DNA from: Bermanella sp034112325
GTDB taxonomy: Bacteria; Pseudomonadota; Gammaproteobacteria; Pseudomonadales; Oceanobacteraceae
Assembly: GCA_034112325.1 (NCBI GenBank)
Contig: JAWUVO010000093.1
Span: 1-17,971 of the forward strand
Direction of reading: 5' to 3'
Length of the DNA: 17,971 bases
The notes under the pieces were generated by a model that saw nothing but the letters and a program-made list of their open reading frames with translations, was not told the DNA's origin and made no database searches. The stretch's first letter is position 1. Each line of letters opens with the position of its first letter. Position numbers and translations under genes: made by a program. Below are positions 7,313 to 14,646 of the stretch, in pieces.

Positions 7313-8080
7313 TTAGCGCCCCAAATATACTTCAATGACTTTCTGATTATTTTGTACTGTGCTTAATGAGCCTTCTGCCAATACACTGCCTTCATGTAAT
7401 ACTGTTACTTTACACTCCAGCGCTGCAATAAAGTCCATGTCGTGCTCAACTACCACTAGCGAATGATTTTTTGCTAGCTTTTTAAATAGTTCAGCTGTTT
7501 TCATTGTTTCTTCATCAGTCATGCCGGCCGCTGGCTCATCAATCAATAACAACTCTGGCTCTTGACTAATTAACATGCCAATTTCTAACCATTGCTTTTG
7601 GCCATGAGACAAATTAGCCGCAATATCATCGCGCTTTTCATCTAGATTTATTAGTTCTAAAATATCGTTTATTTTAGTTAAGCCTTCATGGCTTAGCTTA
7701 TAAAACAATGCCTGCAAAACACTTCGAGTTCCTTTTAACGATAACTCTAAGTTTTCGAATACTGTTAGACTTTCAATCACACTGGGCTTTTGAAACTTAC
7801 GACCGACACCTAAATTAGCAATCTCAGCTTCGTCGTATTCGGTAAGGTCTATATTGTTTTTAAATAATACTTGGCCTGAATCCGGACGAGTTTTACCAGT
7901 AATAATATCCATCATGGTGGTTTTACCCGCGCCATTTGGCCCAATAATCGCTCGCATTTCACCAGGTTCAATACAAAGGGATAAATTATTAATGGCCTTA
8001 AAGCCATCAAAACTAACATTTACTCCATCTAAATACAGTGCGAATTCATTTTCTAAATGCTTTGGTCTAGCTAACGCCAT
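7313..8080 (-). CDS. urtD: Urea ABC transporter ATP-binding protein UrtD
   Basis: UrtD is the second ATPase of the urea importer, related to LivG. The 255-residue protein has Walker A GPNGAGKTT at residues 47-55, and GVGRKFQKPSVIESLTVFENL contains the Q-loop. The signature is the UrtD-type LSHGQKQWLEIGMLI, and Walker B is LLLIDEPAAGMTDEE. The H-loop histidine is in VVVEHDMDFI. The start has a strong GGGAGG and lies two bases after the urtC stop. The stop is separated by one base from the urtE ATG, so the three genes are tightly coupled. Confidence 0.96.
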   Translation of the reverse strand: MALARPKHLENEFALYLDGVNVSFDGFKAINNLSLCIEPGEMRAIIGPNGAGKTTMMDIITGKTRPDSGQVLFKNNIDLTEYDEAEIANLGVGRKFQKPSVIESLTVFENLELSLKGTRSVLQALFYKLSHEGLTKINDILELINLDEKRDDIAANLSHGQKQWLEIGMLISQEPELLLIDEPAAGMTDEETMKTAELFKKLAKNHSLVVVEHDMDFIAALECKVTVLHEGSVLAEGSLSTVQNNQKVIEVYLGR

Positions 8081-8082
8081 GA

Positions 8083-9279
8083 TTACGCGCCTCCCTTAAT
8101 TGACGCGATTTTTTCTTTTATAAAAAAATAAAATTGACTGGTCTTTCCATCGCCTTCTTTAATATTTTTTACCGCACCTACAATACCTTTTGGTAAGTAC
8201 AATGTGCTTAAAACAAATAAACCGCCTAGCATAAATAGCCAAAGTTCGGCGAATGCACCGGTAAAATAGGTTTTTGCATAATTAACAGCTACGGCGCCAA
8301 TAACCGCACCAAATAATGTTCCACGACCACCAATAGCTACCCAAATAATAATTTCGATAGAATTAATTGGAGTGAATTCACCTGGATTGATTATACCAAC
8401 TTGCGGTACATAAAGTGCTCCAGCAATACCGGCTAACATAGCTGATACAATAAAGATGAATAATTTATAGTGCTCAACTTTATAGCCTAAAAATCGGCTA
8501 CGCATTTCTGCATCGCGAATACTGACCAATACGCGACCCAGTTTCGACGTGGTGATAAAGCGACTAATCAAATAACCAAATATTAGCGCTAATGCTGATG
8601 CAAAAAATAATACGTTTCTTGTTTCAGAGCTTTGTAAGTCATAACCTAGAATATCTTTGAAATCAGTTAAGCCGTTATTACCACCAAAGCCCATGTCATT
8701 ACGGAAAAAAGCCAGCATCAGTGCATAGGTTAATGCTTGCGTTATTATTGAAAAATAAACCCCAGTTACACGTGAGCGAAATGCTAACCAGCCAAATACA
8801 AAAGCTAACGTCCCTGGAATTAACAACACCATTACCATTGAAAACCAAAACTGGTCAAATCCAAACCAGTACCAAGGTAAATTCTCCCAGCTTAAAAACA
8901 CCATAAAATCTGGAAGATCTGGATTACCATAAACTCCACGGTCGCCAATTTGACGCATTAAATACATGCCCATAGCGTAACCACCTAACGCAAAAAATGC
9001 TCCATGCCCTAAGCTTAATATGCCACAGTAGCCCCAAATTAAATCTACTGATAAGGCTAATAATGCATAGCATAAATATTTTCCGGTTAACGTTAAGGCA
9101 TACGTAGACACGTGAAAAATAGAATCTTCTGGGACCATTAAATTACAAAATGGAAAAATAACAGCAATAGCCATTAGAGCTATCACTAAGCGTTGACCGC
9201 CTTTGTCGCCCACTAATAAAGTGGCGATTGGCCCTAACTTTAATTTATTTGATTGATTCTTTTCTTGAGTAATATTCAT
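8083..9279 (-). CDS. urtC: Urea ABC transporter permease UrtC
   Basis: UrtC is an inner-membrane permease of the urea importer, related to LivM. The protein is 398 residues. A cytoplasmic N-terminus of about 30 residues precedes roughly nine or ten hydrophobic segments. Family landmarks are DLIWGYCGILSLGHGAFFALGGYAMGMYLM, FRNDMGFGGNNGLTDF and the coupling-helix region SIRDAEMRSRFLGYKVEHYKLFIFIVSA. The motif WVAIGGRGTLFGAVIGA near residue 320 is also characteristic. The gene starts three bases after the urtB stop and ends two bases before urtD. Confidence 0.95.
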   Translation of the reverse strand: MNITQEKNQSNKLKLGPIATLLVGDKGGQRLVIALMAIAVIFPFCNLMVPEDSIFHVSTYALTLTGKYLCYALLALSVDLIWGYCGILSLGHGAFFALGGYAMGMYLMRQIGDRGVYGNPDLPDFMVFLSWENLPWYWFGFDQFWFSMVMVLLIPGTLAFVFGWLAFRSRVTGVYFSIITQALTYALMLAFFRNDMGFGGNNGLTDFKDILGYDLQSSETRNVLFFASALALIFGYLISRFITTSKLGRVLVSIRDAEMRSRFLGYKVEHYKLFIFIVSAMLAGIAGALYVPQVGIINPGEFTPINSIEIIIWVAIGGRGTLFGAVIGAVAVNYAKTYFTGAFAELWLFMLGGLFVLSTLYLPKGIVGAVKNIKEGDGKTSQFYFFIKEKIASIKGGA

Positions 9280-9282
9280 AAC

Positions 9283-10965
9283 TTAACCCTCCACCGCTCG
9301 GCCTTTCAAGGCAAATAAACCACGAGGACGCTTTTGAATAAATAAGATGATCGCAACCAGTACAATAATTTTTGCTAGAACTGCACCCGCCATAGGTTCC
9401 ATTATTTTATTGGCAATACCTAACGACATAGCGCCAACTAATGTACCCCATAAATTACCTACACCACCAAATACCACCACCATAAAGCTATCTATAATAT
9501 AAGCTTGACCAAGGTTAGGCCCGACGTTAGTAAGCTGACTAAGTGCCACACCTGCTATACCTGCAATACCTGAACCTAGACCAAATGTAAGTGCGTCTAC
9601 CCAACCGGTTTTAATTCCCATGGAACTCGCCATTGGTCGGTTCATGGTAACGGCGCGCATTTGTAAACCAAATAATGTTTTCTTTAATACCAACGCTAAT
9701 CCAGCCAAAACCATTAAGCTAAAAATAATAATATATAGACGGTTAAAGGTAAGCTCTAAGCCAGCGTTAACTGTGAAAGTTCCCGCCATCCACTCTGGGG
9801 TTACAACGTCTTGATTTAATGGTCCAAAAATACTACGAACCGCTTGCTGTAATATTAAGCTCACACCAAATGTCGCTAATAATGTTTCTAGTGGTCGCCC
9901 ATATAAATGACGAATAACACTGCGCTCTACTAATACTCCGACTATACCGCTGACTAAAAATGCAGCTGGCACCGCCACCACCAAAGACAGACCAATGTTA
10001 TTAGGCATTAACTGCTGAATAACAAATGTTGTATAAGCACCTAGCATGATCATTTCGCCATGGGCCATATTAATCACCCCCATAACTCCAAAGGTAATTG
10101 CCAAGCCAATTGCGGCTAATAAAAGTACTGCACCTAACGCCACACCAAAATAAATATTTTCGATAACACCATTAATTTTCATTAACTGGTTAATATCATC
10201 TAATGTTGTTTTAGCTAAAGAAATTTCTGCATGATTATAGTTTTCAATGTTTTTAAGTGCATGGTCAATAAACCCGGCTAGGCCATTACGAGTTTCCACA
10301 TACAATGAATTATCAAGGTATTTAATTGCTTGAAGACGTACTGATGGATCTTCTGATTTTAATTCAATAAGAGATTTAGAACTAAGTAATATTTCAATTA
10401 TATATTCATCATTCTCATTGGCTTGTTCAAATTTTAACGCGGAATTTATTAATGCTAAGTGGTCGCTACTTGCTGTTTTTAATATTGATAATGCAGCGGA
10501 TTCTCTGTCTTCTAACACTAATGAGAATAGTTGTAATTCTGCGATAGCATTTTTTAGATTACCTCGCAGTGAATTATTAATACCTATTTTTTTCAGCTTT
10601 CTACTTTTAAATAATCCTACTTCTTTACCAGTTAAAAATGATGTCGCTAAATATTTTTTATCCTCTAAAGGTGTTTTATAAACAACTTCGTTAGTTTTTT
10701 TAAGATAGAAGATATCGCCTGAAAGTATGCCTTTAAATAGCTCTAACGCTCGTTCATTTTTGGATACAAGAATGTTATCTATAAGTTGTTCTTTTTCTAC
10801 ATAGCTTGCAGAAGGGAATTTGTTAACTGACGATTCAAAGCTGTCAGTAGCTTGATGTGATTCAGCAATTATAGTATTTACTTGCTGCGGGATAGATTCT
10901 GAGCTTAACGTCATGACACTAGTTAGCGTCAACACGCAAATTAGCCATGCCCTTATAATACTCAT
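9283..10965 (-). CDS. urtB: Urea ABC transporter permease UrtB with N-terminal extracytoplasmic domain
   Basis: UrtB is the second permease of the urea importer, related to LivH. The protein is 560 residues in two parts. Residues 1-22 or so form a signal-peptide-like segment, and residues about 25-265 form a helical, lysine- and glutamate-rich region with HEAT-like character. From about residue 268 the membrane domain begins, with GLAITFGVMGVINMAHGEMIMLGAY, ERSVIRHLYGRPLETLLATFGVSLILQQ and the later GVGNLWGTLVGAM motif. An N-terminal extension of this kind is common in proteobacterial UrtB, so it is not a fusion artefact. ATG is preceded by AAGGTGG. The gap to urtA holds a hairpin. Confidence 0.95.
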   Translation of the reverse strand: MSIIRAWLICVLTLTSVMTLSSESIPQQVNTIIAESHQATDSFESSVNKFPSASYVEKEQLIDNILVSKNERALELFKGILSGDIFYLKKTNEVVYKTPLEDKKYLATSFLTGKEVGLFKSRKLKKIGINNSLRGNLKNAIAELQLFSLVLEDRESAALSILKTASSDHLALINSALKFEQANENDEYIIEILLSSKSLIELKSEDPSVRLQAIKYLDNSLYVETRNGLAGFIDHALKNIENYNHAEISLAKTTLDDINQLMKINGVIENIYFGVALGAVLLLAAIGLAITFGVMGVINMAHGEMIMLGAYTTFVIQQLMPNNIGLSLVVAVPAAFLVSGIVGVLVERSVIRHLYGRPLETLLATFGVSLILQQAVRSIFGPLNQDVVTPEWMAGTFTVNAGLELTFNRLYIIIFSLMVLAGLALVLKKTLFGLQMRAVTMNRPMASSMGIKTGWVDALTFGLGSGIAGIAGVALSQLTNVGPNLGQAYIIDSFMVVVFGGVGNLWGTLVGAMSLGIANKIMEPMAGAVLAKIIVLVAIILFIQKRPRGLFALKGRAVEG

Positions 10966-11031
10966 GGAGCCACCTTAGATTATATATTTTTAATTATTAT
11001 GAGGTTAATTGATTATTGTAAATATATTTTA

Positions 11032-11071
11032 AAGGTTAATTCTTACAGCCTTAGCTATAAAAATTAACCTT
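11032..11071 (-). other. Hairpin between urtA and urtB
   Basis: Perfect 10-bp arms AAGGTTAATT and AATTAACCTT flank a 20-base loop, starting 10 bases after the urtA stop. On the minus strand the stem is followed by an A/T-rich but interrupted tract, so complete termination is unlikely. Partial termination or 3'-end protection of the urtA message would make more binding protein than permease, a usual need in ABC importers. Confidence 0.55.
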
Positions 11072-11081
11072 ATTATTTAAC

Positions 11082-12368
11082 TTATTCAGCAGCTACTGCT
11101 GCACCTGAACATGTTTTTGTTAGTGTATTGTAGTTACCACAGCTTATAGGAGCGGTCCAATCAGACATTAGGTTTTTACTTTCTGGAAGAAAGTCTGTCC
11201 ATGCATCACCGACTACTTCGCCATCTGTTTTCCATACTATATCAAACTGACCGTCTTCCTGAATTTCACCAATTAGTACTGGCTTAGACAAGTGATGGTT
11301 TTTGTTCATAACAGCAGTACCACCCGTTAAGTTAGCTACTTTTAAGCCATACATTTGCGCGCGTACTTTATCTACGTCAACTGATTGAGCTTTTTCGACA
11401 GCTTGCGCCCACATTTTAAAACCAATGTAAGTTGCTTCCATTGGGTCATTAGTCACGCGATCTTCGTCTTTAGTAAATGCATGCCATGCATCAATGAACT
11501 CTTCGTTAGCTTCAGATTCAGCACTCATGAAGTAGTTCCATGCAGCTAGATGACCTACAAGAGGTTTAGTATCAAAACCAGATAGCTCTTCTTCACCAAC
11601 AGAGAATGCAATAACAGGGATATCGCTTGAGCTAATACCTTGGTTAGCTAACTCTTTATAGAAAGGTACATTCGCATCGCCGTTAATAGTTGAAACAACC
11701 GCTGCTTTTTTACCTGTAGAACCGAATTTTTTAACATCTGAAACTATTGTCTGCCAATCGCTATGACCGAACGGTGTGTAGTTAATCATAATATCTTTTT
11801 CAGCTACGCCCTTTCCTTTTAAGTAGCTTTCTAAAATTTTATTAGTCGTACGAGGATAAACATAATCAGTACCGGCTAGAACCCAACGCTTAACTCCTTG
11901 CTCCATTAAGTAGTCGACAGCTGGAATAGCTTGTTGATTTGGAGCAGCACCTGTATAGAAAACATTTTTAGAAGATTCTTCGCCTTCATACTGCACTGGG
12001 TAAAACAATAGGCCGTTAAGTTCTTCAATTACTGGTAAAACAGATTTACGAGAAACCGACGTCCAGCAACCAAAAATTACATCTACATTTTCTTTGGCTA
12101 ATAACTCGCGAGTTTTCTCTGCAAATAAAGGCCAGTTTGATGCAGGGTCAACTACTACCGCTTCTAATTGCTTGCCAAGTAGGCCGCCTTTTTTATTTTG
12201 GTCTTCAACCATCATAAGAACAGTGTCTTTTAATGTGGTTTCAGAAATAGCCATGGTTCCAGATAGTGAGTGAAGCACACCTACCTTTATAGTATCAGCC
12301 GCTTGCGCAATGGCCGCTCCTAACGTAAGCGCAGCAACACCTGCTACCTTAGTAAATTTATTGATCAT
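11082..12368 (-). CDS. urtA: Urea ABC transporter substrate-binding protein UrtA
   Basis: UrtA is the periplasmic receptor that binds urea and feeds it to UrtBCDE. The frame opens at an ATG at 12375-12377, but AAGG touches that codon directly. The second ATG (12366-12368) has AAGGA at about eight bases and gives the cleaner signal peptide, MINKFTKVAGVAALTLGAAI with a probable cut after AQA, so I use it. The mature protein starts ADTIKVGVLHSLSGTMAISE. It has the family's GCWTSVSRKSVLPVIEELNGLLFYPVQYEGEE region (interrupted here only for description), the NYFMS segment and the C-terminal cysteine pair in SCGNYNTLTKTCSG. It leads the operon behind a sigma-54 promoter match. Confidence 0.96.
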   Translation of the reverse strand: MINKFTKVAGVAALTLGAAIAQAADTIKVGVLHSLSGTMAISETTLKDTVLMMVEDQNKKGGLLGKQLEAVVVDPASNWPLFAEKTRELLAKENVDVIFGCWTSVSRKSVLPVIEELNGLLFYPVQYEGEESSKNVFYTGAAPNQQAIPAVDYLMEQGVKRWVLAGTDYVYPRTTNKILESYLKGKGVAEKDIMINYTPFGHSDWQTIVSDVKKFGSTGKKAAVVSTINGDANVPFYKELANQGISSSDIPVIAFSVGEEELSGFDTKPLVGHLAAWNYFMSAESEANEEFIDAWHAFTKDEDRVTNDPMEATYIGFKMWAQAVEKAQSVDVDKVRAQMYGLKVANLTGGTAVMNKNHHLSKPVLIGEIQEDGQFDIVWKTDGEVVGDAWTDFLPESKNLMSDWTAPISCGNYNTLTKTCSGAAVAAE

Positions 12369-12438
12369 AATGGGCATCCTTAATTATATTGATAATTACG
12401 TTTATTGTTTGCTTTACTGAATCTTGTATAGCGGCTTT

Positions 12439-12455
12439 TGCAACGCCTATGCCAA
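12439..12455 (-). promoter_or_regulatory. Sigma-54 (RpoN) promoter for urtA
   Basis: On the minus strand the sequence is TTGGCATAGGCGTTGCA. The invariant GG (-24) and GC (-12) are separated by exactly ten bases, and the flanks TTGGCA and TTGCA match the sigma-54 consensus. Transcription would begin near 12428, giving a leader of about 60 nt before the preferred urtA start. No comparably good sigma-70 promoter was seen here. Confidence 0.8.
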
Positions 12456-12611
12456 CAGAGCTATATGGCTCTTTTACTGGGCGACACCCATTTTGATGCA
12501 TTAAACTTGCACCAAGCTAAACCACTAGGAAATGCCAAGCATCATTTAAGTGCGCCTTTATTAATAAAAACGGATCAATTTCTAGTTTACGCACTATGAT
12601 TTAGATAGGAT

Positions 12612-12628
12612 TGCACACTTATTGAGCA
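12612..12628. promoter_or_regulatory. Candidate NtrC-binding site
   Basis: The 17-bp sequence TGCACACTTATTGAGCA has half-sites TGCAC and GAGCA with the NtrC spacing (GCAC, seven bases, then GTGC in the consensus) and one mismatch in the right half. Outer bases extend the symmetry to ATTGC/GCAAT. Its centre lies about 190 bp upstream of the predicted sigma-54 start point, a normal enhancer distance. Confidence 0.5.
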
Positions 12629-12710
12629 ATTATAGAATGAATACTTTAACGCCTAGCAACAAGCGTCATAATCGAGCAACCCATTAGAATATAGATCACT
12701 TATTTAATGC

Positions 12711-12740
12711 AAAAAAAAACCTCCATGATTGGAGGTTTTT
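12711..12740 (-). terminator. Rho-independent terminator of the PII gene
   Basis: A perfect 10-bp stem, AAAAACCTCC with GGAGGTTTTT, encloses a six-base loop. On the minus strand it runs into an uninterrupted run of at least nine T residues. It begins about 25 bp after the glnK stop and insulates torF-glnK from the urtA promoter region. Confidence 0.9.
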
Positions 12741-12765
12741 AATGTGGGTAACTGAACGACGAGTT

Positions 12766-13104
12766 TTAAACCGCCTCTGCTCCAGTTTCACCAGTACGAA
12801 TTCGAATAATTTGTTCTAAGTTAGTAACAAAAATTTTACCGTCACCAATTTTGCCAGTATTTGCTGAATTAGTGATACTTTCAATCACCTGTTCTACTAA
12901 GCTATCGTCAATGGCGATTTCTAACTTAATTTTTGGAAGAAAATCTACAACATACTCGGCACCACGATACAGCTCTGTATGGCCTTTCTGACGTCCGAAA
13001 CCTTTAACTTCTGTTACGGTAATGCCTTGTACACCAATTTCTGACAAAGATTCACGAACATCGTCTAATTTAAATGGCTTAATAACGGCGGTAACCAGTT
13101 TCAT
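12766..13104 (-). CDS. glnK: PII nitrogen regulatory protein (GlnK/GlnB family)
   Basis: PII proteins are trimeric sensors of 2-oxoglutarate, ATP/ADP and glutamine state that control ammonium transport, glutamine synthetase adenylylation and NtrB/NtrC signalling. This 112-residue copy begins MKLVTAVIKPFKLDDVRESL. Its T-loop reads GRQKGHTELYRGAEYVVDF with the uridylylation residue Tyr51. The nucleotide-binding segment GKIGDGKIFVTNLEQIIRIRTGE is intact. GlnK and GlnB cannot be separated reliably by sequence alone; the nearby nitrogen-assimilation genes and the ubiK-comM neighbourhood favour GlnK. AAGGA precedes the ATG. It follows torF after a strong hairpin and has its own terminator. No amtB is adjacent. 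Confidence 0.9.
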   Translation of the reverse strand: MKLVTAVIKPFKLDDVRESLSEIGVQGITVTEVKGFGRQKGHTELYRGAEYVVDFLPKIKLEIAIDDSLVEQVIESITNSANTGKIGDGKIFVTNLEQIIRIRTGETGAEAV

Positions 13105-13122
13105 ATATCTTTCCTTACGTTT

Positions 13123-13155
13123 AATACAATAGGGCCTACTAAGCCCTATTGTATT
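13123..13155 (-). other. Strong hairpin between torF and glnK
   Basis: A perfect 13-bp stem (AATACAATAGGGC with GCCCTATTGTATT) closes a seven-base loop in the 74-bp spacer. The minus-strand sequence after it lacks a U-tract and goes almost directly into the glnK ribosome binding site (AAGGA). It looks like a processing or stability element, or a partial terminator, setting the ratio of porin to PII protein. Confidence 0.6.
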
Positions 13156-13178
13156 CTTATCAAACTAAATAATAAAAC

Positions 13179-13862
13179 TTATTTAATTGGTAATGCAAAA
13201 GTAAGAACGACTTGTGTATCTTCATTCGCAGAATCACCAGCTGCAACTACAGCTGCAGAGCTGTCATCCATTGCTTGTGAAATCGTTAGGCTAAACTCTT
13301 CACTTAAAGCAACACCCAAGTCAACATGAGAGTATTCACTTCCCGCATCGTCATCACTCATGCCGTATGTAATAGAAAGTGCATCCATTTCATAACCTAA
13401 AGCGATGTAAGTAGAATCTTCAAGACTTTCAAGCCCCATATTATAAGACAAACTTGCACCTTTGAATCCAACATTAATATAGGCTTCCATTCCGTCAAAC
13501 GGTGCAACGTCGCCCTCTACTTCATTACCAAAACCATCATCTTCAGTTGACCCTGGATATACATAAGTAACGGCACCAATATCGATTGAAACATCACCAG
13601 CGTCCATTGCAAAACCTGCGTACAAATCGTATTCAGGTGTCGCTCCTGCGCCAGCAGCCCATAAACCAGCGTATGCACCTGAATCATGAGAAAAATCAAT
13701 AGCACCAGAAATTAAGCCGCTGGCACCTTGATCTTGTCCACGGTAAAGGTAAGAGGTTGCTGCTTCAGCTGAGTATTCAACCTCGGCATTAGCCGCTTGA
13801 GAGGTTAGCGCACCAGCAGTAACCAAGCTTGCAATCGCAATTGCTTTAGATAAAGTTTTCAT
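13179..13862 (-). CDS. TorF family putative porin (TIGR02001-like outer-membrane beta-barrel protein)
   Basis: This is a 227-residue exported protein. Residues 1-26 form a typical signal peptide ending QAANA before EVEYSAEAATSYLYRGQDQG, and the SYLYRG region is a hallmark of this putative porin family. The rest alternates short amphipathic strands with acidic, glycine-rich turns. It ends in VVLTFALPIK, compatible with a final barrel strand. The strongly acidic surface is normal for marine Gram-negative secreted proteins. The substrate is unknown. Its place directly upstream of the PII gene, within a urea locus, suggests a role in passage of small nitrogen compounds across the outer membrane; that is inference. 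GGAAG lies upstream of the ATG. Confidence 0.8.
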   Translation of the reverse strand: MKTLSKAIAIASLVTAGALTSQAANAEVEYSAEAATSYLYRGQDQGASGLISGAIDFSHDSGAYAGLWAAGAGATPEYDLYAGFAMDAGDVSIDIGAVTYVYPGSTEDDGFGNEVEGDVAPFDGMEAYINVGFKGASLSYNMGLESLEDSTYIALGYEMDALSITYGMSDDDAGSEYSHVDLGVALSEEFSLTISQAMDDSSAAVVAAGDSANEDTQVVLTFALPIK

Positions 13863-14302
13863 ATGTTTACTTCCTTTGACTAGAGTTTTTTATATTTATA
13901 ATAAAAGGGGCCTACCCCTTCATTCTGCTTCATGCTTTTCCGTTCTTCAACCGCTTCGCACTACTAAAAGGCACTAAGTCAGCTGATTTATAAGACGGAT
14001 TTTGCCAATTTTAATAAAATGGTCATAAATAAATCATATTTTACTAATTTATCATCGCTGACAGTTTATTCATCGTCACATAAGGCATCGTATTAGTGCG
14101 CAAAATTAAAGCTGTTTGCACAAACTCGTTTTTGCACCTATTTAGTAACTTCGCTCTATTTGCTTTTTATTTCAACCACTTAAAACAAATAACTCGATTT
14201 TCAATTCATTTTATAAAAGTTGGCCAAATCTGACTAACTACTAGTGAATAGTCTGAATATTAAAGCCTGTTATGTTAATATTTTTTTATAGAGGAGCTAA
14301 TA
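13863..14302. other. Divergent intergenic region between torF and ubiK
   Basis: This 440-bp AT-rich region must hold the promoters of torF-glnK (minus) and ubiK (plus). No gene was seen. I checked the minus strand for the GG-N10-GC spacing of sigma-54 promoters and found none with acceptable flanks, so torF-glnK may use sigma-70 or have a diverged site. A GACTA/TAGTC inverted repeat occurs around 14231-14252 upstream of ubiK. TTTGCAC occurs twice as a direct repeat near 14115-14137. Confidence 0.5.
13905..13920 (-). other. GC-rich hairpin in the torF leader
   Basis: The six-base arms AAGGGG and CCCCTT surround a four-base loop. On the minus strand the stem is followed by TTATTATAAATATAAAAAA, so it resembles a small intrinsic terminator placed 43-58 bases upstream of the torF start. 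It could be an attenuator or simply a 5'-stabilising stem. Confidence 0.45.
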
Positions 14303-14539
14303 ATGAACCCATTAATATTGAATAAAATAGCATCGAAAATTAGTCAACTTGTACCTGAACAAGCCAGTCAAGATTTTCAGAAAAATATCCAACAAGTACT
14401 TGCTCGCCAGCTAAATAAATTAGACTTGGTAAGCCGTGACGACTTCGAAGCGCAGCAAGCTGTGTTATTGCGCACCCGCGAGAAACTAGAGGCCCTTGAA
14501 AAACAAGTGGCAGCCATTGAGCAGCAACTAGCAAAATAG
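14303..14539 (+). CDS. ubiK: Ubiquinone biosynthesis accessory factor UbiK
   Basis: UbiK (formerly YqiC, BMFP domain) is a small trimeric coiled-coil protein that assists the cytosolic ubiquinone-synthesis complex together with UbiJ. The 78-residue protein begins MNPLILNKIASKISQLVPEQ and continues with a DDFEAQQAVLLRTREKLEALE segment. A C-terminal coiled coil, KQVAAIEQQLAK, completes the fold. GAGGAG lies six to nine bases before the ATG. It is divergent from torF and precedes comM; ubiK-comM next to glnK is a neighbourhood seen in pseudomonads and related bacteria. Confidence 0.92.
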   Translation: MNPLILNKIASKISQLVPEQASQDFQKNIQQVLARQLNKLDLVSRDDFEAQQAVLLRTREKLEALEKQVAAIEQQLAK

Positions 14540-14646
14540 CTTCATTTATATGGCCACTAGCGACTCCTTTCATACATTTGTCTGACAGCCGCTAATGGCA
14601 AACCCCATTACACTATGCTTCTTTGAATTAACACTTAAGGATGCAC

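Larger units (their letters stand above)
12369..12765. other. urtA upstream region, about 390 bp without a gene
   Basis: No coding region is apparent. It holds, from the urtA side outward, the leader of urtA, a sigma-54 type promoter (12439-12455), a probable NtrC-type palindrome (12612-12628) and the terminator of the PII gene (12711-12740). A second, imperfect NtrC-like match, TGCATCAAAATGGGTG on the minus strand, lies at 12485-12500; its right half is displaced by a base, so I give it little weight. Confidence 0.6.

Noticed and set aside
7312..7335. TTG start extending UrtE into urtD
   Set aside because: An ATG one base after the urtD stop gives the conserved MLEVNNL start and a better ribosome binding site.
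13517..13705. 62-codon minus-strand open frame
   Set aside because: It is an alternate frame inside the porin gene, low in complexity, and without family resemblance.
13863..14302. Sigma-54 promoter for torF-glnK
   Set aside because: A base-by-base check for GG-N10-GC on the minus strand found no acceptable match, so none is claimed.
14340..14573. 77-codon minus-strand open frame
   Set aside because: It is the antisense shadow of ubiK, with no recognisable domain.
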